Origin: Bifidobacteriaceae bacterium
GTDB lineage: Bacteria > Actinomycetota > Actinomycetes > Actinomycetales > WQXJ01
Direction of reading: 5' to 3'
NCBI GenBank assembly: GCA_031272565.1
Contig: JAISTN010000091.1
Span: 1 to 5,952 of the forward strand
Length of the DNA: 5,952 bases
How positions within the stretch are numbered: the stretch's first letter is position 1; the number at the start of each line of letters is the position of its first letter. The position numbers and the translations under genes are program-made. Positions 1-5,852 of the stretch are shown in pieces. The notes under the pieces are model-generated. The model saw only the letters and a list, made by a program, of their open reading frames with translations, did not search any database and was not told the DNA's origin.

Positions 1-1366
1 CGGCTTGGCCCGCGGCGCCGGCGCCCGCCCCGCCAGCGCTGAGGGCAGCAGCGGACGCACCCGCCGCACCGCTGGCACCAGCCCCTGCCGTGCCTAACGC
101 GCCACCCGCGCCCAACGCCGCGGCGCTGGCACCAGCGGCTCCTGTTGCGGCCCCGGCTCCGGCGGCGCCCGCCGGGAAACTGGCCGCCGCCACACCGGCC
201 GCACCCGTGGCGCCGGTGGCACCCGCGCCGCCACTGAGGGCCGCGGCGGAGGCCCCCGCCGCGCCCGTGGCAGCACCCGCGCCGGCGCCCGCGCCGGCGC
301 CAGCCCCTGCTGCCGTTGCTCCGGCCACCGCGCCCGTTGCCGCTGCTCCGGCCGCCGGCAGCCCCATGGCCGCCGCCTTGGCGCCTGGGGCGCCTTCCGG
401 CTTGGCTGGCTCCGGCGCCGGCGGCGGCGGGGGGGGCGGCGGTGGCAGCCGACGGGCCAAGGGGGTCCGCTTTGGCGGTTCGGCCGGCTCGGCTGGTCCG
501 GCTTGGAGTTGATCCAGCCCGGCCAAGAACTCAGCCGCGGAGAGGAAGCGCTCATCCGGGTCTTTGGCCATGGCCCGCTGGACCACAGCGTCGAACTGGG
601 GCGTCACCGGGGCGCCGTGCTGGGACGGCACCGGCGCCGGTTGGCTCAGGTGCAGCAGGGCCACCGCCAAAGGGCCCTCGGCCGAGCGGAACGGCACCTG
701 GCCGGTCACCATCTGGAACAGCAGGCAACCCACCGAATACAGGTCGGAGCGCTGGTCAACGGTCGCTCCCTTGGCCTGCTCCGGGCTCATGTAGTTGGCC
801 GTACCCACCAGCGTGGCGGGGCTGGCCGTGACCGTTTCGCCGTCCTGTTGGGCCATCCGGGCGATGCCGAAATCGAGTACTTTGACGGCGCCATCGGGCG
901 CCACCATGATGTTGGCCGGCTTGATATCCCGGTGGATGATGCCCTTGCCGTGGGCGTACCGCAGCGCCTCCAGAATGGCCCGTGTGATCCGGATTGCTTC
1001 CGGTACCGGCTGGGCTCCGCCCTGCTTCAGAATGGCGGACAGGGTCTGGCCCTCCAGGTACTCCATGATGATGAAGGGCTGCTGGCTGACCTGGCCGGTG
1101 GCGTCCACCACCTGGTCTTCGCCAAAGTCGTGGATGGCCACAATGCCGGGGTGGCTGAGGGCCGCCACCGCCCGGGCCTCGCGGGTGAAGCGGGCCTTGA
1201 ACTCTGGATCCTGCGCCAGGTTGGCGTGCAGTAGCTTGGCGGCCACCTGGCGGTTCAGGCGCTGGTCAAGTCCCTGGTAGACCTCCCCCATGCCGCCGCG
1301 TCCCACCAAACGGTCAAGGCGATAGCGGCCGGCCAACAGACGGGGCTGGGGACCCTGTGTATCCAT
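1..1366 (-). CDS. PknB-like Ser/Thr protein kinase with low-complexity Ala/Gly tail (3' end outside window)
   Basis: This is a Hanks-type Ser/Thr kinase that should phosphorylate protein Ser/Thr residues using ATP. 455 codons are visible and no stop occurs before the left edge. The kinase domain spans about residues 13-285. It has a glycine loop (GRGGMGEV, 22-29), the ATP-binding Lys44 in VAAK, a catalytic loop HRDIKPAN (145-152), DFG (165-167) and a P+1 segment GTANYMSPEQA (188-198). All catalytic residues expected for an active kinase are present. A Pro/Glu/Lys hinge follows, with nine consecutive prolines (308-316). From about residue 331 the tail is almost only Ala, Gly, Ser and Thr with no charged residue. 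No transmembrane segment or PASTA domain is visible, though either could lie beyond the edge. An in-frame ATG three codons upstream (1375) is an alternative start; neither start has a strong ribosome-binding site. A hairpin separates it from the upstream same-strand gene. The kinase assignment is firm; target and role are unknown. Confidence 0.95.
   Translation of the reverse strand, partial: MDTQGPQPRLLAGRYRLDRLVGRGGMGEVYQGLDQRLNRQVAAKLLHANLAQDPEFKARFTREARAVAALSHPGIVAIHDFGEDQVVDATGQVSQQPFIIMEYLEGQTLSAILKQGGAQPVPEAIRITRAILEALRYAHGKGIIHRDIKPANIMVAPDGAVKVLDFGIARMAQQDGETVTASPATLVGTANYMSPEQAKGATVDQRSDLYSVGCLLFQMVTGQVPFRSAEGPLAVALLHLSQPAPVPSQHGAPVTPQFDAVVQRAMAKDPDERFLSAAEFLAGLDQLQAGPAEPAEPPKRTPLARRLPPPPPPPPPAPEPAKPEGAPGAKAAAMGLPAAGAAATGAVAGATAAGAGAGAGAGAGAATGAAGASAAALSGGAGATGATGAAGVAAASFPAGAAGAGAATGAAGASAAALGAGGALGTAGAGASGAAGASAAALSAGGAGAGAAGQA
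41..271 (-). repeat. Imperfect 12-residue repeats in kinase tail
   Basis: Three copies of a unit reading A(T/S)GAAGASAAAL are encoded at 236-271, 113-148 and 41-76. They are spaced 41 and 24 codons apart, and the region between them has the same Ala/Gly-rich composition. Codons differ between copies (for example CTC, TTG, CTC for the final Leu), so the repeats are not fresh DNA duplications. They lie in the reading frame of the kinase. Confidence 0.7.
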
Positions 1367-1435
1367 GGCCAACATTGTTCCATGGCCCCCGCCCCCAGCA
1401 CCGCTAATTGGCGGTTACCGTGCCCCACCAGCGAA

Positions 1436-1468
1436 GTGGCCACCTTGGACCTGGACCCAGGTGGCCAC
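1436..1468 (-). terminator. Hairpin after the SGNH/GH99-like gene, likely terminator
   Basis: A perfect 10-bp inverted repeat (GTGGCCACCT, 1436-1445, with AGGTGGCCAC, 1459-1468) encloses a 13-base loop. It starts 17 bases after the stop codon of the upstream minus-strand gene and lies before the kinase start. There is no clear U-run after the stem, which is common for high-GC actinobacterial terminators. The position favours a terminator, but a role in the kinase leader cannot be excluded. Confidence 0.6.
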
Positions 1469-1485
1469 CCTCAAAGTCGGTCTGG

Positions 1486-4356
1486 TCAGGGCACCACCAG
1501 ATGGTTGGTGTACTTCACCACCACACCCAAACCAGCCTTCACCACCGTCACCTTCACCACCACATCCTTACCCCGATCCGAAACCGTCGGCACATACGTC
1601 AACCCAGTCACACCAGGAATCGTCACCCCATCCCGGAACCACAACAAGGACACCACCGCATCAGCCGGCAAATACGACACCGCCACCCGCAACGACGGCG
1701 CCGACGTCCCCGACACCACCCGCGTCAACGACGCCGCCGAGACACCCAACACCTCAACATGATTCGAATACTTCACCGGACCAGCCACACCACCCTGCGA
1801 CACAGTCACCTTCACCACCACATCCTGACCCGCATCCGCGGCCGTCAACTGGTAGGTCCGCCCAGTCACACCACTGATCACCTTGGTGCCCCGATACCAC
1901 TGGTAGGTCAACGACCCGTCGACCGGCAAGAAAACCACCCCCACGCTCAACGTCCCACCCGGTATCGGCGTCCCAGTCAAAACCACCGACGTGACCCCCA
2001 ACACTTCAATATGGTTCGAATATTTGGCTGGTGAGGTTTGCCCACCGGCGGTGGCCGTGACTTTGACAGTAATGTCCCGGCCAGCATCCGCGGCCGTCAA
2101 CGTGTAGGTCGAACCCGTCACCCCGCTGATCACCGACGTGCCCCTAAACCAAGTCAACGTCACCACCGCACCCGCCGGGACCACACCCGTGACCGTGACA
2201 GTCAACACCGACCCAACCCGAGCCGCCCCAGACAACACCACCCCACCCACCACGGGAGCATCGGTCTGGTCCACCAGCCAGCCCGATTGGTCGAACAGGT
2301 ACCAACGGCCCTCGATTTGGCGCCAGCCGATGGTGCGGGCGCCAGCCTCGAAGTAGTAGGTGTGGCCGCTGACATAGGCCCAGCCGTTGGCCACCTGGTC
2401 CTGGCCGTCGCCAAAGACCTGGCGCACCGCCGCCAGGTAGGCGTCACCGCGGCCTACGGTTGGCTCGATGTAGCCGCCCTCGCCAAACTCGTTCCAGGCG
2501 AAGATCACGCCGATGCCGCGGGTCAGGTTCCAATCGGTCAGCTTGTCGTAGGCCGCCTCCAGGTGGGCCTTGAATTCACCCACGTCAACCGGCGTGCACA
2601 GGTCATGCGCCGGGTCTGAGGCGCTGCCACCCCAGGGGCGCTTGTCCCAGCCGGCCGTCAGCGGCACAAAGTAGGGCTGGTCGGAGGTGGTGTGGTTCAA
2701 GATGTAGCGCCACTGATTGCGGTAGGCCTGGTCCAGTTCTTGATAGGAGTGGCTGAAGGGGAGTTCATTCGGGTAGGCGTGATAGTTGTAGGCGCTGAGA
2801 GCCTCAACCTGGGCCTTGGGGGCAAAATCGTCCATCCAGTACTGGTTAGCCTCAACCGCCAGAACAAAGTAGATGCCAGGTAGGCCGGCCGCCCGCGCCC
2901 GCTGGCGGGCGCGGTCCAGCATCTGATCGGTGCTGTAGCCCGGGTGTTCCGTAGGGAACAGGGCCCAAGCGCTCTGTTTGAGCAGTTCGCAATTGAAGAT
3001 GTACAGCACCGGCAACCCGTCCACGTGCAGGTAGTTAGCATCCGCCATGTAGTCGATCCAGCGGTCCACCAGGCTGTCCCATTCGGCCACCGACTCCACG
3101 ATCCCCGAGTCGGTGTCGCCCGTCTGGTGGTTGGCCCACAGCAGGGCATAGTCGACGCGCTGGCGTGAGGGCGCCTGGCGGAAGACCTCCAGCGAGCTGT
3201 TGCTGGCGGCGGTGTACCAGTCGTACAAGACGAAGTCCAGGCCGGCATCGGCCATCCAATTGATCTGCTGGTCCAGCACCGTCACGTCCAGGTCGTTGTA
3301 GAACCCCAGCAAGGGTTCCTGCTGGCTGGTCCACTGGAAGCCGGGCCAGCCATAGCCGGGCTCGGTGGGAGCTTGGTCGTACCAGCCGGGGAAGTAGTAG
3401 ACGCCCACCTGGGGGCCATCGACGGCCGTGCGCCAGGCCGAGACGATCCGGCTGGCAATGGCCGCCATGCCCGTGTCGCTGGGGTGGTTGTTGATGTCTG
3501 AGCGGTTCCAGTACGGATCGCCCACCGGGCTGTTAATTGGCGTGTGCGCCAGCCGGGATTTGAGGTCGAATAGCTTGATGTACTGGCCTCCGGCCGCTTC
3601 GCAAGAGTCCTTGATGGTGGCTTCGACCAGTTCGGCAGGTGGTGCTGACAGCGTCTCCCACCACCGTCCCAGGCACTGGAGTTGGCCGTTCAAGGGCTTT
3701 ACCTTCGCCAGGAACTGGGGGAAGGCCGCGACGAAGTCCTCGATGTGGGGCGAATGCACATTGTCGCCTACCTGGATCACCAACAGGTCCGCGTTCTGGG
3801 CCAGGGCGATGAGTTCGGCCGGAGGCTGGTACTGCGCTGGGTCTTGCTCCAGTGCAAAGAGGTTGTCCACGTAGGGGTTGGCCGTCACGCCGACCTCCGC
3901 CAGTTGCGTCACCACCTGGTGGACGTAGTCCTTGTCGTCCGCGCTGGCGGCCATGCCGCGCGTCACCTGCCAGTTCGTGTCGTCCAGGGGGCCGTGCCTG
4001 GTCAGCGAGTTGCCCAGCATGACCACGTCAAGGCTGGCCGGCAAGCCTTGGTTGGCGGCGGCTGTCTGGGCGGCGGCTGTCTGGGCGGCGCCGGCCTGGG
4101 GCGCTTCGGGGCTGGGTGAGGCGGCGGCGGCCGGCTGGCCGGCAGCCGCCGCGGCCGGCTCGGGACTGGGCGAGGCCACGGCGCCGGCGCCGGAGGCGAT
4201 GGCGCCGCCGGTCAGCAAGGCAACGGTGGCGGCCAGCGCGGTCAGCCGGGTGACCCGGCGGCGGGAGCCGCCGGCGCGCACGTCAGCGCTGCGGACAGGC
4301 CCACTGGGATTAGCCGCGACGCGGCGGTCAGGACGATTTGGGGTGTGAAGGTTCAC
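1486..4356 (-). CDS. Secreted SGNH hydrolase / GH99-like (WbsX-type) modular protein with wall-binding repeats and three Ig-like domains
   Basis: A 956-residue exported protein. After a basic n-region with SRRR (31-34), a hydrophobic stretch ends near VA (60-61), fitting a Sec or possibly Tat signal. An Ala/Pro/Ser linker follows. Residues about 107-310 form an SGNH/GDSL-type esterase domain: MLGNSLTRHGP with candidate nucleophile Ser117, QVGDN (Asn199) and NHPSDTGM (His291). Residues about 317-649 form a GH99-like/WbsX domain starting VGVYYFPGWY and ending AWNEFGEGGYIEPT; Glu623 and Glu626 have the spacing of the GH99 catalytic pair. Residues about 657-698 hold two choline-binding-like repeats (GWAYVSGHTYYF; GWRQIEGRWYLF). 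Residues 701-956 are three Ig-like modules. No LPXTG motif or C-terminal membrane anchor is seen, so wall retention would rely on the repeats. The GTG start at 4356 is chosen because GGAAAGG lies 9 bases upstream; an in-frame GTG at 4509 would add 51 residues lacking signal-peptide features. Likely role, inferred: deacylation and cleavage of an extracellular acylated glycan. Substrate is unknown. Confidence 0.9.
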   Translation of the reverse strand: MNLHTPNRPDRRVAANPSGPVRSADVRAGGSRRRVTRLTALAATVALLTGGAIASGAGAVASPSPEPAAAAAGQPAAAASPSPEAPQAGAAQTAAAQTAAANQGLPASLDVVMLGNSLTRHGPLDDTNWQVTRGMAASADDKDYVHQVVTQLAEVGVTANPYVDNLFALEQDPAQYQPPAELIALAQNADLLVIQVGDNVHSPHIEDFVAAFPQFLAKVKPLNGQLQCLGRWWETLSAPPAELVEATIKDSCEAAGGQYIKLFDLKSRLAHTPINSPVGDPYWNRSDINNHPSDTGMAAIASRIVSAWRTAVDGPQVGVYYFPGWYDQAPTEPGYGWPGFQWTSQQEPLLGFYNDLDVTVLDQQINWMADAGLDFVLYDWYTAASNSSLEVFRQAPSRQRVDYALLWANHQTGDTDSGIVESVAEWDSLVDRWIDYMADANYLHVDGLPVLYIFNCELLKQSAWALFPTEHPGYSTDQMLDRARQRARAAGLPGIYFVLAVEANQYWMDDFAPKAQVEALSAYNYHAYPNELPFSHSYQELDQAYRNQWRYILNHTTSDQPYFVPLTAGWDKRPWGGSASDPAHDLCTPVDVGEFKAHLEAAYDKLTDWNLTRGIGVIFAWNEFGEGGYIEPTVGRGDAYLAAVRQVFGDGQDQVANGWAYVSGHTYYFEAGARTIGWRQIEGRWYLFDQSGWLVDQTDAPVVGGVVLSGAARVGSVLTVTVTGVVPAGAVVTLTWFRGTSVISGVTGSTYTLTAADAGRDITVKVTATAGGQTSPAKYSNHIEVLGVTSVVLTGTPIPGGTLSVGVVFLPVDGSLTYQWYRGTKVISGVTGRTYQLTAADAGQDVVVKVTVSQGGVAGPVKYSNHVEVLGVSAASLTRVVSGTSAPSLRVAVSYLPADAVVSLLWFRDGVTIPGVTGLTYVPTVSDRGKDVVVKVTVVKAGLGVVVKYTNHLVVP
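1489..2256 (-). repeat. Three tandem Ig-like modules (84-86 residues each)
   Basis: Modules lie at about 2256-1999, 1998-1747 and 1746-1489. Shared landmarks are a W(F/Y)RG or WFRDG strand, an I(S/P)GVTG.TY turn, a (TAADAG/TVSDRG)-K/R/Q-D segment, KVT, and a closing K-Y-(S/T)-N-H-(I/V/L). The first two modules are most alike, with KYSNHIEVLGV and KYSNHVEVLGV exactly 84 codons apart; at DNA level similar blocks lie at about 1745-1776 and 1997-2028. The third module is more diverged. Such modules commonly act as spacers or adhesion domains on actinobacterial surface proteins. Codon use differs sharply from the rest of the gene. Confidence 0.85.
4054..4090 (-). repeat. 15-bp tandem repeat in secreted protein linker
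   Basis: The unit GGCGGCGGCTGTCTG (plus strand) occurs at 4054-4068 and 4069-4083, with 7 more matching bases to 4090. On the coding strand it gives the repeated peptide AQTAA in the linker between the signal peptide and the SGNH domain. The copies are identical, so this is a site where unit number could change without breaking the frame. Confidence 0.85.
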
Positions 4357-4365
4357 GGTGTGAGG

Positions 4366-4372
4366 CCTTTCC
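4366..4372 (-). promoter_or_regulatory. Ribosome-binding site that decides the GTG start at 4356
   Basis: On the minus strand GGAAAGG ends 9 bases before GTG at 4356-4354. This is the best Shine-Dalgarno match near any in-frame start of this gene; the farther GTG at 4509 has only a weak AGG upstream. Confidence 0.7.
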
Positions 4373-4587
4373 GGGGTTGGGGAACGGGAAGCCAAGGGCC
4401 GTTTCAGACCGCCCACGGGCCGCCCAGCGCCGGTTCGCCAACCCGCCAGGCCGGGCGTTGACCTCAGGGATGGCCCCCTTGGGCAACACCAGGAACGTAG
4501 CGGGATCACCGGCGCCTACGTGGCCGTGAGGGGATACAAATCAGCTCTTGAGGCATCTTCAGGCTAGGTGGCTGCCGAGGCGCCGCG

Positions 4588-4607
4588 AATCCCCCGTTTG
4601 GGGGATT
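4588..4607. promoter_or_regulatory. Perfect 8-bp inverted repeat, candidate operator or hairpin
   Basis: AATCCCCC and GGGGGATT flank the 4-base spacer GTTT. It lies near the centre of the divergent region, about 100 bp upstream of the regulator start and about 230 bp upstream of the enzyme start. It could be a protein-binding dyad or, if transcribed, a stable hairpin. No run of T follows on either strand, so a standard terminator is less likely. Function is inference. Confidence 0.4.
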
Positions 4608-4661
4608 TGGGCGCGGGGACGCAGCCCGGACATGCCAGCTAGGTAAACTGTCACCGCGAAG

Positions 4662-4681
4662 GGCCCGGTACGCAGCGGGCC
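4662..4681 (+). promoter_or_regulatory. 6-bp inverted repeat just upstream of the regulator's ribosome-binding site
   Basis: GGCCCG and CGGGCC are separated by 8 bases. The repeat ends 11 bases before the AAGGGGG ribosome-binding site. It could be an autoregulatory operator or a leader hairpin, but short GC-rich dyads arise easily by chance in this DNA. Confidence 0.25.
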
Positions 4682-4692
4682 GTGGGCGGTAC

Positions 4693-4699
4693 AAGGGGG
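4693..4699 (+). promoter_or_regulatory. Ribosome-binding site that decides the GTG start at 4707
   Basis: AAGGGGG ends 7 bases before GTG at 4707. An ATG at 4702 is only 2 bases away from it and is in another frame, so the GTG is the supported start. Confidence 0.75.
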
Positions 4700-4706
4700 T
4701 AATGGC

Positions 4707-5711
4707 GTGGCGGATGCGGCGAAGGCCCCGTCGATTCTGGACGTGGCACGGGCGGCCGGGGTGTCCACTGCCACGGTTTCCCGGGTGTTGAACGGCAAGG
4801 ACACGGTCAACGTGGCGTTGGCCGAAAGAGTCCGGCGGGCCGTCGAGGCTACCGGCTACGTGCCGAATGTGACCGGCCGGGCGCTGCGGCGCCAGGTCAG
4901 TGACGTTTGGGCCGCGATTGTGCCAGATATCCAGAACGCATTCTTCACTGGCGTGATCGCCTCGTTGGAAGCGGTGGCCAACCGCAACGGCTATTCGGTC
5001 ATGCTGTTCAACACTGACGAGAAGCTGGACCAGGAAGCCCGTTATGTTGAGGCCGTGGTGTCGCAGCGCCTGGCAGGCGTGGTGATGGCGGCCGATTCGG
5101 AACAGCACTCCGACATTTCACCCATCTTGCAGGCTGGCATCCCGCTGGTGCTGTTTGACCGCCGCCTGCAGGGCTACCAGGGCGACGCCGTCCTGGTGGA
5201 CAACATGGAGGCCGGCCGCAAAGTGGCCCGCCACCTGGCCAAACAGGGCTACAAACGGATCGCCTGCATTGCCGGCCCACCGGATGTTTCAACCACGGAG
5301 GACCGCCTGACCGGTCTGCGGGAGGAACTGGCGGTGGCCGGCCTGGACCTGGACCCGGCCCTGGTGCGGCGCTCCAACCTCAAGTTTGAGGGCGGCGAGA
5401 TCGCCCTGCGCTCACTGATGGGGGCCTCCCCGCTGCCCGATGCCGTCTACGTGGCCAACGGTCCCATCACGGCCGGAGCTTTCCGGGCTTCCCAGGAGCT
5501 GGGTCTGCGCCTGCCGGAGGATTTGGCCCTGGTGGGGACCGATGACGACCAGTGGACCCGCATGGTCCGCCCGGCGGTCACCGTGGTGGCCCAGCCGGTG
5601 GCCAGAATCGGCCTGCTGGCAGGGGAGTGCCTGGTTGCGCGCTCGCAGGGCACGGCCAACGGGCAGCCGATCATTCTGGCCCCCACGCTGCTAGTCCGCG
5701 ACTCGTCGTAA
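4707..5711 (+). CDS. LacI-family transcriptional regulator
   Basis: A 334-residue sugar-responsive DNA-binding regulator, a normal length for the LacI/GalR family. The N-terminal helix-turn-helix covers about residues 8-55: SILDVARAAGVSTATVSRVLNG is a near-consensus family signature (9-30). The hinge segment GRALRR (57-62) includes Leu60, at the position of the minor-groove-intercalating Leu of LacI proteins. From about residue 66 it is a periplasmic-binding-protein-like effector domain (IVPDIQNAFFTGV; VLFDRR; GTDDDQWTRM). It should act as a cytoplasmic dimer that binds an operator and releases it, or binds it, with a small sugar ligand. The ligand cannot be read from sequence. It is divergent from the secreted SGNH/GH99-like gene, which is therefore the leading target candidate, with autoregulation also likely. 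Its downstream neighbour is convergent, so it appears monocistronic. The family call is firm; the target is inferred. Confidence 0.95.
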   Translation: MADAAKAPSILDVARAAGVSTATVSRVLNGKDTVNVALAERVRRAVEATGYVPNVTGRALRRQVSDVWAAIVPDIQNAFFTGVIASLEAVANRNGYSVMLFNTDEKLDQEARYVEAVVSQRLAGVVMAADSEQHSDISPILQAGIPLVLFDRRLQGYQGDAVLVDNMEAGRKVARHLAKQGYKRIACIAGPPDVSTTEDRLTGLREELAVAGLDLDPALVRRSNLKFEGGEIALRSLMGASPLPDAVYVANGPITAGAFRASQELGLRLPEDLALVGTDDDQWTRMVRPAVTVVAQPVARIGLLAGECLVARSQGTANGQPIILAPTLLVRDSS

Positions 5712-5768
5712 GCCGCCGTGGCTTCAGGCGACCACACAACCGGCCGTGTGCAGGTCAGACGCATCGTT

Positions 5769-5807
5769 GGCACACAAGCTGGCTGCCAGCGGCCCAAACT
5801 GTGTCCC
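5769..5807. terminator. Nested hairpin in the convergent spacer, candidate terminator
   Basis: An outer stem (GG-C-ACACA with TGTGT-C-CC, one mismatch) encloses a perfect inner stem GCTGG-CTG-CCAGC at 5778-5790. It sits between the converging regulator and epimerase-like genes, where a shared terminator is expected. A weaker hairpin, CACAC/GTGTG, lies at 5733-5750. No T-run flanks either one. Confidence 0.35.
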
Positions 5808-5852
5808 ATCGATGCATTTAGCTCGCACCAACCCGGGTGGGCCAACTCGGCG

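Larger units (their letters stand above)
4357..4706. other. Divergent intergenic region between secreted enzyme and LacI regulator
   Basis: This 350-bp region must hold the promoters of both divergent genes. It has no convincing gene. No clear -35/-10 pair was found on either strand; TAAACT at 4644-4649 is a weak -10 candidate for the regulator with no good -35 partner. Three inverted repeats stand out: 4495-4521, 4588-4607 and 4662-4681. Any could be an operator or a leader hairpin. No classic LacI-type palindrome centred on CG was recognised. Confidence 0.6.

Noticed and set aside
90..512. Plus-strand open frame rich in Pro/Ala, opposite the kinase tail
   Set aside because: It is the complement of the Ala/Gly low-complexity region. 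The minus-strand frame is continuous with a clear kinase domain, and the plus frame has no recognisable domain or ribosome-binding site.
503..1234. 243-residue plus-strand open frame opposite the kinase domain
   Set aside because: It is antisense to the conserved kinase catalytic motifs, has no family signature, and arises from high-GC codon bias.
1489..1530. Possible sortase signal at the C-terminus of the secreted protein
   Set aside because: The last residues (KYTNHLVVP) contain no LPXTG motif, hydrophobic segment or basic tail.
1408..2034. Plus-strand frame rich in Arg/His/Pro opposite the Ig-like modules
   Set aside because: It is low-complexity, caused by the C-rich strand of the Ig-like coding region; the minus-strand frame holds clear repeated domains.
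1489..2256. Regularly spaced repeats as a CRISPR array
   Set aside because: The repeat period is about 252-258 bases and in-frame within a coding region; it reflects Ig-like protein modules.
3682..4119. Plus-strand frames opposite the SGNH domain
   Set aside because: They are antisense shadows of a conserved catalytic domain with no signature of their own.
4357..4509. N-terminal extension of the secreted protein starting at GTG 4509
   Set aside because: The frame is open but has a weak ribosome-binding site, and the added 51 residues lack conserved or signal-like features; GTG at 4356 has GGAAAGG at good spacing.
4506..5108. Minus-strand 200-residue frame across the intergenic region and the regulator's N-terminus
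   Set aside because: It is antisense to the LacI helix-turn-helix and effector domain, which are clearly real, and has no recognisable domain.
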